Part shown: one piece after another, positions 30,201-41,608 of the stretch
Layout: the number at the start of each line of letters is the position of its first letter
How positions within the stretch are numbered: the stretch's first letter is position 1
Assembly (NCBI GenBank): GCA_003194525.1
Contig: NBIV01000016.1
Location: 124,001-188,000 of the forward strand
Origin: Gracilariopsis chorda
Lineage: Eukaryota; Rhodophyta; Florideophyceae; Gracilariales; Gracilariaceae
Length of the DNA: 64,000 nt
Direction: 5' to 3'
The notes under the pieces: model-generated
Told to the model about the DNA's origin: nothing
The model's input: the letters and a program-made list of their open reading frames with translations, nothing else
The model's database searches: none
Made by a program: the position numbers and the translations under genes

Positions 30201-31993
30201 CCGACGCGAAGTGGGGGAGCGGAGAGCAGAGCTGTGATGGGCTTCACTCAGCTTGGCAGTCGCGATCTGGCGTACACAGGCGGCTGCCATATTTCACAAT
30301 GCAATAAAGCATTCTTGATCCAGTTCGCACGCTGCACTCTCCGATAAAACTTCTTCCTCCACGCATGGAAAACCCACTGTTATTGTGGGCGCCCGCTACT
30401 AATTCCGACAGCGTGGTAAGAGTCCCATATCGAGGAACTTCTCTCTCTGCAATCACTCCATGAAATTGGTATGCAGATTAAACGCGATTGAAGCGATCAC
30501 GACTGACGGTATCGCGCAGCTTGTCGGGGTTGGTGTAGAGATGGGTTTTTCGAATGGTTTTTTTTTGTCATAGTGTTTCCAAGCAATGTAGACGAGCGGG
30601 GAACAACCATCCCTTCTTGTGACGCTGAGAGATGCTTGGTCTGGCCATTGAGGAAGCGGGCGGCGGCATTTTCATACAAGTACTGCAGTATACTGACGTG
30701 GGGCGTTTTAGTCATTGGTAAAGCGATAAGGATGCCTTTTACGTATTCGTACTTCCCAAACGTAGAAGCTAATTCGAAACACTCTCGATGGGCAGGGCTT
30801 CGAATCCAACGATCCTATCTCGGTTCTTGGCGGGGCTTGGTCTGGGACCGTGATCGGAAAGCGGGCACCAAAGGTAGCGCACCTGGATAGACATTAGAAT
30901 GATCGCTTTCTGACTGGTCAGATGTAGAGCAGATTGAAGGGAAATGGAGGGGAGACGCCACGGAGCAGTTGGCGGCAGCTTTTTGACAGGGCCCCGAAAC
31001 CTTAACGACTCATCTCAAAGCTTTTCTGGACATGTTGTTGATAGCAGGAAAGCCACAACTGAAGACGACCCGCGTTTCGGAAGAGTTTAATTCTCGTCAC
31101 TTGCAGAGATATCGCAGGTCGCTTGTTTGATGTTGGTACTTAGGTACGCTCTGCTGATCACAGAACCGAGACGGTAGAAGACTGTGTCTGAAGGACCCTT
31201 CAGTCGTGCGAGAGGCCAACCTTTTCTATTAACACCCCCGTCTGCTACCACTTAGAAACTGTACAATGACTCTTATGCCCAATGCTCAGGTCTTGTGTCC
31301 GTCAATAATCCTGCAGTATTGCTTGAAGCGATTAACATTCGGCCAACTATGGAGAAGCCAAGGGAGGCTCGAGACGAAGAATTGTGTTGTATCGTGCATA
31401 ATGTGTGCTCGTAATGTCTCATTGTGGCATTCAGGGAGCAGCATCTACTTGCTATTGTTGCTCTTGGTTATGGGTCAGCATTAAGAGACATCACAATATG
31501 TTAATATAGATGCCGCTGGACCGCTATTGGGGTTACCGATTGTGCCGAGGCAGTTCTCGGTGAATCGGGATCGCTTCTATTTCTCTTACTGTTGCCGGAT
31601 AGCTTGCGGACAAAAGCTTTAACCTTCTTCTAGAGTATCTTCAATGGAACAAGAAGGACGTTCGGAGAGAAGCGCCTCATACGAGCCCTTCCTCGGCTTG
31701 AAACCGGTTCTTGGCCGCCAATGGCTCCTTCTGCAGTCTTGAATAACCTGGGCTCACCTCCCCCCTAAAGGCCGTACTCATTGTACACCCCCGGTGTGAC
31801 GTCAATATTGAAATGCGTAGCTTTCTGTTCTAGCAAAACAAGCTGCTTGCTGTCAAACCCAGAGCCTTTTCCGATAATTCCGTCGAACCAATGGCTTTAT
31901 TAAGTTTCATCTTCCAAAACTTCCCATTTAGCTTTGCGGTGTGAGAATCCGTTTGATGCTATGTGTTGCATGTAGACTCTGAAGGTGTGTGGT

Positions 31994-32027
31994 AAGGGTT
32001 AGCGGTCTAACCCTTTAGCAGACCGCT
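31994..32027. repeat. two overlapping, mutually exclusive hairpins
   Basis: AAGGGTTAG (31994-32002) pairs with CTAACCCTT (32007-32015); the overlapping AGCGGTCT (32001-32008) pairs with AGACCGCT (32020-32027). The first motif recurs as a hairpin at 26293-26316. Confidence 0.6.
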
Positions 32028-32358
32028 ACTTGCTAGCACTTGTTCTGCCTGCCTGGTTAACTGCTGTTATACCTCTCAGCCGAGCTTGTATCGCTGCGTA
32101 TATCCTGTTTTTGGAGGCTCTAGAATATGGTCATGCGGCATGCGTATCGGCCTCACTGCGTGTGAGATGCGACTGTTGGGCATAATTTGTCGGAACCCCG
32201 GCAAAGGCATTGTGTTCATCCAAAAAAGTGTCGAGCCTGTAGCTACAGTTGTCCTGAAGACACTAGTAGAAACCGATCGAAGAAGACGTCTTCTTTGGAG
32301 AAAATACGGAAGTGTACCCAAGCTGTACATGTACGTACCGTTCGTATGTACAGTATGT

Positions 32359-32999
32359 CTGTTTACGGGCGCACGCCACTAATTCCGAAAGCGTGGTAGG
32401 AGCTCTTATCGACGAATTCCTCTCCACTTAAGAAATCCAACACCCTATCCAGCCAAGCTGTAAATACCATGATAACCTTCAAAGTTACAATGGCACCGAG
32501 AAATTCGGTCTCCCACAGCGACGATGCCGACCGGCCTGGTGCAGGACAAGCCCCTCTTATGAAAAAGTAGAAGCCACCCACTTCAAATGTACGCGTGAAG
32601 AGTTTAACGGTTACCCTTCTAGCAGCTAGCCCCTAACCCTCTACCCTTGGCACAGACGGCTTTGGCGTAAGTCTTCACTGGTTCCTCTCTCATTTTGTCT
32701 CCGTACGAAGTACTGTCCAAAGGGTTGTAAGGGTACCGAAGTATATCTTTCTCGCGGAAAGGCTTCTCTGTCCGCTAGGATGCGGACTCAACATCGAAAG
32801 TAGTACTAGTCACTTCGTTCTTGGATGCCGCCTAGCTGCTCTGCCGCAGCACGCAAACTACCTCTTCTTGGAGAAAGACAAGGGCTGAAGCTGGTGTTAA
32901 AACATGACCAGGGAGCCGGATACGGTGTTAGAATTTCTTGCAGAGAGGAGTTCTTTGACATGAGCTCCTACCACGTTTTCGGAGTTTGTACGGTAAACA
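32359..32999. repeat. MITE-like inverted repeat pair
   Basis: The left arm (about 32359-32460) and right arm (about 32907-32999, reversed) share an alignable stretch of roughly 90-100 bp. The best block is TTCCGAAAGCGTGGTAGGAG on the left (32383-32402), matched on the right by a block at 32962-32984 with two differences over 23 bp. Similarity goes on through AATTCCTCTC / AACTCCTCTC and CAACACCCTATCC / TAACACCGTATCC. The interior is about 450 bp with no coding frame. A related single arm occurs near 30402-30450. Exact ends and target duplication were not determined. Confidence 0.5.
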
Positions 33000-33946
33000 T
33001 ACATACATACATATACGACCAGGAAAGCTGCTGAAGGATCTGGAGCGAAGAGTTCGCTTAGAAAAGCAAAAGAAGGGCACGACTGTACCGCAATCCCGGA
33101 ATTAAGGACACGAGGCCACCTGATCAAACAAGTACACATGGAATTCGAAGAGCGTAGATCATGTCTTGAGACAGTATTTGCTTGGGCTCAAGCTGGTATC
33201 TGCTCTTGCCAGAAATCGTGAGCAAACTGTTACATGGGAGCCCGACTCCTTAGAAAGCAAATAAACTACCTCATTTCATCGAGTGAGACGGGAGCAGCAT
33301 TAAGTGAACGATGAACTGCGGCCATATTGCACCTCGTTTGTGGCCAGTCAAGCAAAAGAAAGAACAGCAATAAGTAGGAAGGATGCACTGGAACCCCCAC
33401 GCACCGAAGCTTGACGCTATCAGTAGTATACTCATCAAGCTTGCCTAGCACCAACTTTCAGTGCGCGATGACGACATGCAAGGCGAGATTAGGTCTCAGC
33501 CTTAGCATACAGTGCGGAGAGTAATCTAGTTTGATCTACGGATGAACAGAAGAATTGGGGTCACGAGAAGGCAAAGGAATTCAGAGCGGTGGTCGTAAAG
33601 CTCTTTAACAAGAAAACCATGTAAAACAGAATCTAACTTGGGATTGCAAGTTAATAGAAATTAGCGCATCGTTCACTGTGAACCATTCCAACAACGCCGT
33701 GATCCAAGGAATGAATCAAATGATATAGAAGCGGAAACAAATCTGTTGTCACGTCTTTTTGAAAGATGACCAAGACTTTAAGCATTGTGACAAGCAAAAC
33801 AAAGCCTGAGGCATACTGTCGAAGCACATGAGATTGTAACCTCTCTGACATGCATTGCAGGAACCCTTAAAGGCACAAACACTGCTAAAGTAGCACCACA
33901 CCCATCCTACATGCCTCTACACATGAAGGGGAACCCAGAAACGCAT

Positions 33947-34294
33947 CTAATATAAGTTCTCCTGGAAGCGCTGTCTGCGCGCACGACGGGTGGCACGGTC
34001 AACGCGAATGGCCCTACCGTCGACCTCAACACCATTCATTCCGACCAGCGCCTCCGAAGCAGAATCGGGGGCCTCATACTCAATGAAACCAAAGCCACGT
34101 GACTTGCCCGTGAAACGATCAAAGATGACACGGGAATCGACGACGGTTCCGTAACGAGAGAAGGCTTCGCCAAGAGATTCATCGGTAGTATTCCAAGAGA
34201 GATTTCCAACGAAAAGTTTTCTCTCCTCTGACAGCTGAGTGTCGTTAGGTGCAGACTCTTCTTCTTGAACCATTCGGGGGCTTGGAGTGCGCAT
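33947..34294 (-). CDS. single-RRM RNA-binding protein
   Basis: A 115-aa protein from Met at 34294 (MRTPSPRM). A short acidic lead (EEESAPNDTQLSEE) precedes one complete RNA-recognition motif: RNP2 LFVGNLSW, a middle SRYGTVVDSRVIFDRFTG, RNP1 KSRGFGFIEY, and the last strand GRAIRVDRA. It ends with a basic tail, RRARRQRF. The RRM resembles those of plant and algal glycine-rich and chloroplast RNA-binding proteins, but the Gly-rich tail is missing. The frame is open upstream to 34729 with a poorly conserved sequence, and a CTCAGTCAG acceptor-like site lies just before the chosen start, so a longer, spliced N-terminus (including organelle targeting) is possible. Confidence 0.8.
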   Translation of the reverse strand: MRTPSPRMVQEEESAPNDTQLSEERKLFVGNLSWNTTDESLGEAFSRYGTVVDSRVIFDRFTGKSRGFGFIEYEAPDSASEALVGMNGVEVDGRAIRVDRATRRARRQRFQENLY

Positions 34295-37200
34295 GATCTT
34301 CTGACTGAGAAAGACGTAAGGCGGACAGGTGCGGCTGTGACCTTTACACCAGAATACGATGATATTGAAGAAGAGCCGCTTCTGGTATTCAGGGATGAGG
34401 CAGGGATGGGAGAAACAAACGCCGACATTTTGATCTTTGGTTAACCTTGAGGGAGCTGGCCTATTGACTTGGGAGCAAGGTACTTGAGTCGGTGGTAAGT
34501 GGGGTTGGAGTACAAGGCAGACCACTGGCAAATATGACAGAACCGAAGCACCTCGTCGAAGGTCGTGTGAGAAGAGCCGGCGGAAGGGGAAAAAGCAGAA
34601 GTACGAAGGAAGGGAGAAATCGGAGGGATGGTTCAAGCACTGGAGGCTTTTTAGACGACGGGCGGCGGCACACCCGGCCGTCCACCAAGAGCAGCTCGGC
34701 GAGATCATAGATGGCTCTGCACAGTTCACGGACCAAGCGCCTGTTCTTTTTTTTCATATATTTTTGAGCACCGCGAGAATGGACGCTTTCGAGCCTCACA
34801 CACGTGCACCCCAAATTTCCGTTACATTTGTCTCAAGGAGTCATTTTGCACTGCTCCGGATTGAGTTCAGGTTTTTGATGGGACGCCGAGATTTACCTAA
34901 CGTTGGTAAAGGGTTACCATTGGTATCGCGTATCCCGATTCGGGATACTGTCGGTAACGTTGATCCCTTGGTACCAACGGTATCCTTTGTATACTTGATC
35001 CTTTTTTTGTCGCCTGAAGAGGCAACGTAGTGATGGAGGAAAACTGACGATTATATTAGATTATTGTACTCTGTGTCAAGATAACCCACTTGCGCTCCAA
35101 AGGAGCACTCTAGCTTTTCAGTACACATATTCCCATGATCCGGATAATCGGGTCATTGTCGCAGACTTGAAAGCGGTCAAGTCTACTTACCAAACTGGTA
35201 CGCATTCTTCCTGACACAATGTACGCCATGTGGTCCAAATGATGGTTCATGTTTGAGTTCTCTGTCGCGAGGATTTGATTGTCAGCCATCCTTCAATAGC
35301 CAAACATTACGCTATCGCTGTTCGATTGCTTCATAGCACTTCCGTTTTCGCTTTTGTGGAATGGGCGAACAATACAGATACAAGCATGAACGTATGAACC
35401 ACCTTTCACACACCACCAAGGCCCGGAGAGTCTTCGATAGATGTTTATTGGAACAAGGGCTACCGTCGTGCGACAGTCCTGTTTTGCAAACATGATTTCC
35501 TACACGCGCCAAGGTATGTCATGAGAGTCGGACTGTGATAGCACGCTAGAGATGCGACATAGCACCCGCTGCCTCGTACCTTAAGAAGAAGCTAGCTGTT
35601 TCTTTTCGCAAAAACAAGAAATGCGAAGAGAAATCAAATGTGTCTGCCATGCTCTAGTGCAAGCGCCGCGAGAAGTGAGGCGCTTACCGAACCAAAAGCA
35701 AGGAAAGAGAACGGTGATGTTGATAATTCAGATTGCCCTTCTCTAGTAGAAGAACGGATATCTCGCAAAAGACGACAAGTCCACACTACTGAAGAAGAAG
35801 AAGCGGATCTCAGAAGACATCCTGAATAGATCCTGGGTTTGAATGGGTTAATTCAAAGAACGAAGGAGCTGTTATCGCACAATTTCTTCGATATAACCCA
35901 CTTATCATAATATTGAAATGCCGGGGAAATGAATAAAAAGGAGCGATATCGAAATCAAGCCGGTCCCGAATGTGATGATAGTGCTCCGAGTGTGATTACC
36001 AAGGGTACCGTTTGTTCTATGGACCGCTGAGTAATCAGCAATCTTTCGGTGCAATAAGATTTGAATGCTGGCATAGTACATGTGCCAATTTTCGTGAGCC
36101 AGGAATGAAGGGTCTTATGCTTTCATTTTCAAGAATTCAACAAGATCACACCTTTGTGAGATTGTAACCTTGGTTTCTCTCTTAGCAACCCGGAAATTAC
36201 CTCCGCCTTATCGATAAACATCCGTTGCCAGATTCCTTTCGAGTTTGGAAACTGATCATCGCAAATGCCGGTGGACGCGTTGGATTGTGGTGGATTGTGG
36301 GGTTCGTGCGTCCACGCCAAATAAACAAATTGGGCTTTCCACATCAAGTTGACAACGTCAACAATAAGACAAAGAAGAAGAAGAAGAAGAAGAAGTGTTT
36401 GCCAGGCAATGAGCCACTTGATGTTCTCTCGCTGAATTCGAAATCGAAAAAGACTTATCGCATAACTAATACGGGCATATGAAGAAAGCAACGAAGGTTC
36501 TGTCGAAAGAAAAGCACGAGATATGCTTAGAGGTACAGTAGTGTTCGGTATTGGGGTTTTTCGTTTTTGGAGCTTTGTTGCAAATAGATGTAAATTTGCA
36601 GAAAGTGAATGTTGAAATAGGATGACACGAAGCTCTTCCTGTTAAAGACATTGATGTGAGGAGCAGTTGGATTAGCTTTTGAGAAGATACATATAGCTGC
36701 CAAAGCGGAGATAAGCTCTTCAGGAAGTTTGTGTTTGTTGGAAATGGACACAATCAATCACTCTCACTCTCTCACTCACACACACACACACTCTCTCTCT
36801 GCGTAGCTGACATGTAGAAGAGACGCAAGCTGTACTACTGATGAGGGACACGAAACAAGAAGACGTCTGTTCAGTGACTAGATTGACAAATATGGCAGAC
36901 GTTACCTGGCAGTATTGTTGTTGCTAGCTTCGATTGTGATAGGCTCTCCTTGAAGACGAAGAGTGGGTGTTGTATGGTTGAAGCGGTGGTGGTTTCGCCG
37001 AATAAGGCAGAAAGTGTTTGTTGAGTATGGTTTGGTAACAGTGGTGTTTACCAGAAGACACGAAAGCAGGAAATGGGCGACGAAGGAAAGAGCTTTTTGA
37101 AACATGTTATTTATTGCTGTGGGGACAGGGATAGCCTGCCACATATAGCTCAGTTTATTCAGTTATGTGTGCAAGACAAGATGTAGGTGCCACATAAAAA
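34295..37200. other. gene-poor region with microsatellites
   Basis: Contains a palindromic repeat at about 34896-34996 (listed), a GAA tract at 36371-36395, and a CT/CA tract at about 36761-36800. An open frame at 35638-35829 (63 codons, Glu/Lys/Arg-rich, ending LRRHPE) could be a fragment of a gene but has no support from splice sites or domains. Confidence 0.45.
34896..34996. repeat. palindromic repeat, member of a dispersed GGTACC/GATACC family
   Basis: The centre, GTATCCCGATTCGGGATAC (34930-34948), is a perfect 9-bp-arm palindrome. It is flanked by imperfect inverted arms (ACGTTGGTAAAGGGTTACC on the left, and on the right the reverse of CGTTGGTACCAAGGG). Related motifs lie at 44287-44306 (GGTACCGTTGGTAC) and 54225-54240 (GATACCAACGGTATCC). 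Confidence 0.55.
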
Positions 37201-38669
37201 TATTACATTGGAAGGGGAGCGTTTCGGGTTGATCTCGAGAGTTTTGAGACACGCGTCGAACAGTGAGTAGAAAAAGCTAAGACTATGATGAATTGCGATA
37301 GAGAAGGTTGTGAATGATGCGGAAGAGGATGAATGTGGGTGTGGTGAATGAAAGTTGATCTGTGACGTGTCGCCGCGTACTCTGATGTTGTACAAATATG
37401 GATGCAAGCGCATTTGTGCAACGGGGGCTTGCTTGAAGAGATGTTTTTAGTAAGATAGTGTAGGAATGATGTTGCACAGTGAGAGTGTGGGGGGCGGTGC
37501 GGTGGTGATTGATCAGAAGTGCAAGTGGTGGGGGGTGAAGTGGTCACAAACAAGCAGGAACTGATGGTGTAGAATGAATTTTGTTTCCTGGGGGCATTGT
37601 GTGGTGTGGGCGAGGGTATTATGATACCGGTACGGCTGCGGGTGTACGATATGTGATCGACGTTGAATGGAATAGAAAGAATGAGTGTGGAGTGTTGTGT
37701 GGGTGTTGGTTTGGATGCTTGAAATTGATGGTGCAGCGAGAAACGGCGCACGTAGGTGAGCACGTTGGTTTTGGAAATGATATACCGAGGGGTGTCTAAA
37801 AGCGTAACGAGGAATGGAAGCAAATTGGGCCTTGAGTACATGTAGTAGAGTTGATAGGTAAACGGTATAAGTGAGTGTTTCCATCAGTGCACAGCAAAAA
37901 AAAAGTTGTGGTGGAACGGCGCCCGAGCGATGAGCAGAGAGTGGTCCAGCGGCGGCAACGGCAGCGTAGCCGCGCACGCGCCGCGACAATCGTTGGCGCC
38001 GAACCGGGCGTCCGGCGGAAAGCCAGCGCTCTATTTGATAAGCGCAGCTACCGCGCCCCCACGTGAGCCACGTGTGGCGCCGCAGGCGGCCGCGCAGCCA
38101 CCAGACGCGAATGACGTGGCCGCATATGCGCGGCGCGCTGGGCGTGTGCTGACACGATGACAAGCGCGCAGTTGACGACGTGACAAGGCGCCACCTTGGG
38201 CACCGCTGCAAATGATGTGCAAGTTTGGAATCGCCGCTTCGCAGGCGCCGATTGGACGACGCGTGGGGCGGAATCTGCCGCACGTGTGCCTGCTGCCGTT
38301 GTGAGCGTCCCCCCTTCAAAAAGCCCCCACCCCCCCCGCCACGCGCACACCGCCTGCACACTCTCTCGCTCTCCTCCCCGCCCTGCATCGTCATCCCACC
38401 CCCCCCCCCTCCTCCTCCTCACCCCCCAAACGCTTCCACTCCCGACACTCCGCCTTTCCATATCTGCCTTTCGTTTCGCTGCACACCCTGCCCGTCCCAA
38501 CACCACCCCCCCCCCCCCCCTCACCCCCCTTCCACCACCACTCCAAACCACCGCCCCCGCCCCCCCAAAGCAGCCCCGCTTCGTTCATTGCTATCCCCCA
38601 CACCGACACCCCAAGACTCTCCTCCTCACTCAATTCAGTGAGTCCCCAACACTCCCCCCCCCCCTCGTA
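37200..38669. promoter_or_regulatory. divergent GC-rich core with C-rich outward leaders
   Basis: A CpG-rich core at about 37900-38280 separates a G/T-rich plus strand on the left (37200-37850) from a C-rich plus strand on the right (38300-38665, with C runs of 10-16). Read outward from the core, the sense strand is C-rich on both sides. The right side is the probable leader of the CBM48-SPRY gene. The left could be the leader of an unseen minus-strand transcript. Long frames in these tracts are composition artefacts. Confidence 0.45.
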
Positions 38670-40378
38670 ATGCCGCCGGAGGCCGTTGCACACTCCCGTC
38701 CGTCCTGTCAACAGTCGCATGTCGGCGCAGTTCCCACCCCCGCCACCCCCGGCGTCTGGTCCGTCTCTCACAGCGAAATCAACCGCGCCCATGCAAATAA
38801 CCAGCAATCCCCACTACCCACCTCCTCCTTCGAGCTCGTCACTGATGTCCCTTTTATTTGGTCCTATCCCGCCACCTCCGCCTTTGTCACTGGCACCTTT
38901 TGTAATTGGGAAACCACCTATCCCATGATTCAAACCTCTGCCGCAGAGGGTTCCGTTTGGGTCTTGACCATCCCCTTGCCGCCAGGCAAGTACCAATACA
39001 AATGTACGTCACCTGTCCGTCACAACTGTCCCTTGCGGCTCCGTGTCCATCATTGCTATTGCGCACACTAACAGCCTTTCCCGTTTTCCGCTTCTCAGTC
39101 ATCATTGACAACGTGTGGAGACATGCTCCGGATCAACCCATCGACTATGATGAGCGTCGCATCATTAACAACGTCCTTTCGGTTCAGGTAGATCCCTGCG
39201 GCGACCTCACTTGTTTTTGCACCACCTACTTCGAAACTTCCCCGGTTCCCTCAAATGACGACAAAACCCCAATCTCCCAAATCGAGGACGGCATCATGAC
39301 CCCTAAAACCATCAAGCAGTTTCAACGCAACATCGGTGTCGCCTACAAATACGTCGAACGCGACCATGCCCATTCCTTCCCCTTCCGAAGAGTCTACATG
39401 CACACTCACGTTTCCGACCGTCCCTTCGATGTCACCGTCGTCAATGTCAAGAATTTACCCGCCTATCGCACCTTAATGGACCTTAAACTCACTGACGGAA
39501 CCATCTCTAGGGCCTCGTCAATGGAGAACATCCATGACGAACGTTTGCCATATGATCCTAATCTACCTACTGTTAGTGATGCTGCCTATGCCGCCACTTT
39601 GAATGATCAGGACGGGCCCGCGCCGCATACCGCCGCTTACCGTGCTCATGCGCTTTCCAGTAACCCTACCGAGCTGGCTTATTCTGTTCGCGCTCGCTTG
39701 TCCTCGCCTGTGCTGGGCTTCAATCCTCAGGAGTGTCATGAAGGCATTCAGCTTACGGATACCAACCATTGCGCCGTTCGCGTTCAGGAGCGAGGCTTGT
39801 ATAAGTCTGTGCGAGGCGTGCTACCAATACGCCCTGGGCCACACAAAGTGTATTATGAGTTCTTCATCTTTCGTCAAGCCTGCGGTGGAGGAGTTTGTAT
39901 AGGACTCAGTACGCATGAACTACCGCTTAACTGTCTTTGTGGAACCCGACCCAACTCGATCGGTTTTTCTACTTCGGGCAGTCTCATACAGACTGTTGAT
40001 GGCAAGGAAACATGGAGAGATTTTGGAGATGCTCTTGAATCGGGCTGTACCATTGGCTGTCTTGTGTCCATGAAAACTGTGCAGGATAAAGGCCCGAGTA
40101 GCAAGACATCGCGAGTGGTGTCGACTGAGTTTCTTGTGGACGGCAAGTCGAGGGGTACGGTTGAATACCGCTTTGTGGGTGATTTGGACGTGTTCCCTAC
40201 GCTGTCGTTGTTCGTTAAGCATTCGCGGGTGTACGCCTTGTTTAGTGGGCAGGATATGCTGTTTGCTTCTTCGCTTCCTGTTGGCGAGGAAATTCTAACT
40301 CTGGATGGACAAAGGATACGCAGGGACGCTGGCAATACTCCGAAGAGTTTGGGCTTAGCTGCAACAACAACTTCATAG
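38670..40378 (+). CDS. AMPK-beta-type CBM48 domain fused to a SPRY domain
   Basis: Two exons: 38670-39003 and 39099-40378 (GTACGT donor, CACTAAC branch, CTTCTCAG acceptor, phase 1), 537 aa. The CBM48/glycogen-binding domain is at about residues 57-140: PFIWSYPATSAFVTGTFCNW, then WVLTIPLPPGKYQYKF and DNVWRHAPDQP, closest to AMPK beta subunits and including the two Trp that stack on glucan. The intron falls within KYQYK-F. A middle region (about 160-340) holds VYMHTHVSDRPFDVTVVNV and has no recognised domain. A SPRY domain follows at about 355-505: VYYEFFIFRQ, NSIGFSTSG, CTIGCLVSM, TEFLVDGKSRGTV. The AMPK-beta ASC domain that binds the kinase and gamma subunits was not seen. The start is set after the C-rich leader; an open frame runs upstream but is low complexity. 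Confidence 0.85.
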
Positions 40379-41026
40379 CTCTATCCGTGTTCTTCTCTCT
40401 CGCTCGCTCTGTCTTCTTTTCTCTTGCGCACGCGTTGGTCTCGTTGTGGGGGTTTTGTGTGATGCCGCGTTGTGTTTCGCTGGAGGGGTTTTGTGCGGTG
40501 CCGTGTTTTTGTGCTCTGTTGTTACAACTACCGTCGTACTTTTGGAGGGATTTGTTTGCTGTACTGGCGTACTCGGTTATCGTGTGAAGATCACGCAAAC
40601 GCTGGCACTCAAACGCAGCTCGCACGCACACTGTGAATAGTGTTTTCTCCCTGCTCTGTTCCCTGTTTCAAGTTTTGTCTTCCCTACTTCTGCTCGCATG
40701 CCCGACCGCCCGCCTCGTGCTCCAGGAGATGTGTTTCGTTTGTTTACTCTCAATATTTCCGAACCAAGTCATACCCACGCCCTTAACTTGCTCAGTTCTC
40801 GCTTCCAGCCGTTCTTTTTTTCCTTATTCCATCACTGTCTCCTTCAAGTTAACCGCTTCGTTTCGTAGCTGGATACCTATCGTTGGTGTTTTTTTTTTCT
40901 CCTCTCCTCAACGACAATTAATCCACATGCCGTAGATTGTGTAAAGCAGAAACCAGTACTTCAACTCGCTTAATATCTTGTCTGATATGTTTTCGGTTCC
41001 TTCTTGCCGTTTATCCTGTTGTTTGT
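40379..41026. other. convergent 3' flanks
   Basis: Pyrimidine-rich on the plus strand, with T8-T10 runs near 40887. No gene seen. Confidence 0.5.
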
Positions 41027-41608
41027 TCAGTCGGCTAGAAGAATGCGCGAGGCAATATCATGAACGAGCCATTCAATGCTTCTCATCAGAAGATTCTCCA
41101 CATCTGCTGTGTGATCTTCTGCAAGTGCGGAACTTGGAAACACCTGCCAATGACGTTTCTTTCCTATCATATCGTTCAGTGCGAGATGCTCGACGACGCT
41201 CTCGGTTGTAAGCGCGCCGCTAAGATCTTGCTTGTTGGCTAGCACCAGTAGCGACGCACCAGCAAGTCGTTCCTCCATCAGAATGGTCTCCAGTTCTGCT
41301 CGACAATCAGATAATCGAGCCACATCGGCTGAATCAACAACCCAGATTATTCCGTCCGTCTGTTCAAAGTAGTTTCTCCAGTACGTGCGGATGGTTTGTT
41401 GACCGCCAACATCCCACATGTTCAGCTTGTACTTGTCAAACTCTAGTGTATTGATGTCGAACCCCAACGTGGGTGAAACGCTGTGTACGTCTTCTCCTTT
41501 TAGACGTTTCATTATGGTCGTCTTTCCGGCGTTGTCCAGTCCGAGTACTAGGATGCGCATCTCTCGTTCTCGCGCCTTCACTTTTCGTAAAATTGTCATC
41601 AGACCCAT
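41027..41608 (-). CDS. ARL2: ADP-ribosylation-factor-like protein 2 (ARL2) GTPase
   Basis: A 193-aa intronless small GTPase. The start MGLMTILRKVKAREREMRIL matches ARL2 closely, with Gly2 present although ARL2 is not usually myristoylated. GTP-binding motifs: GLDNAGKT (23-30), SPTLGFDI with the switch I Thr, WDVGGQ, NKQDLSG. The ARL2-typical YWRNYFEQTDGIIWVVDSAD is intact. ARL2 works with tubulin-folding cofactors D and E and with BART-type effectors. The C-terminal ~10 residues after SIEWLVHDIASR extend slightly past typical ARL2. Confidence 0.92.
   Translation of the reverse strand: MGLMTILRKVKAREREMRILVLGLDNAGKTTIMKRLKGEDVHSVSPTLGFDINTLEFDKYKLNMWDVGGQQTIRTYWRNYFEQTDGIIWVVDSADVARLSDCRAELETILMEERLAGASLLVLANKQDLSGALTTESVVEHLALNDMIGKKRHWQVFPSSALAEDHTADVENLLMRSIEWLVHDIASRILLAD

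Larger units (their letters stand above)
29838..33946. other. gene-poor region, 4.1 kb, with short repeats
   Basis: No open frame here shows a recognisable domain. It holds the PME-1 promoter side, a pair of inverted arms at 32359-32460 / 32907-32999 with a related single copy near 30402, and hairpins around 31994-32027. Confidence 0.55.

Noticed and set aside
36129-36491. Minus-strand frame with a Leu run resembling a membrane helix
   Set aside because: The Leu run is the antisense of a GAA microsatellite.
37203-37841. 212-codon minus-strand frame rich in His, Thr, Ser and Pro
   Set aside because: Composition follows the C/A-rich strand; no domain and no start context. Kept only as a possible leader or noncoding transcript.
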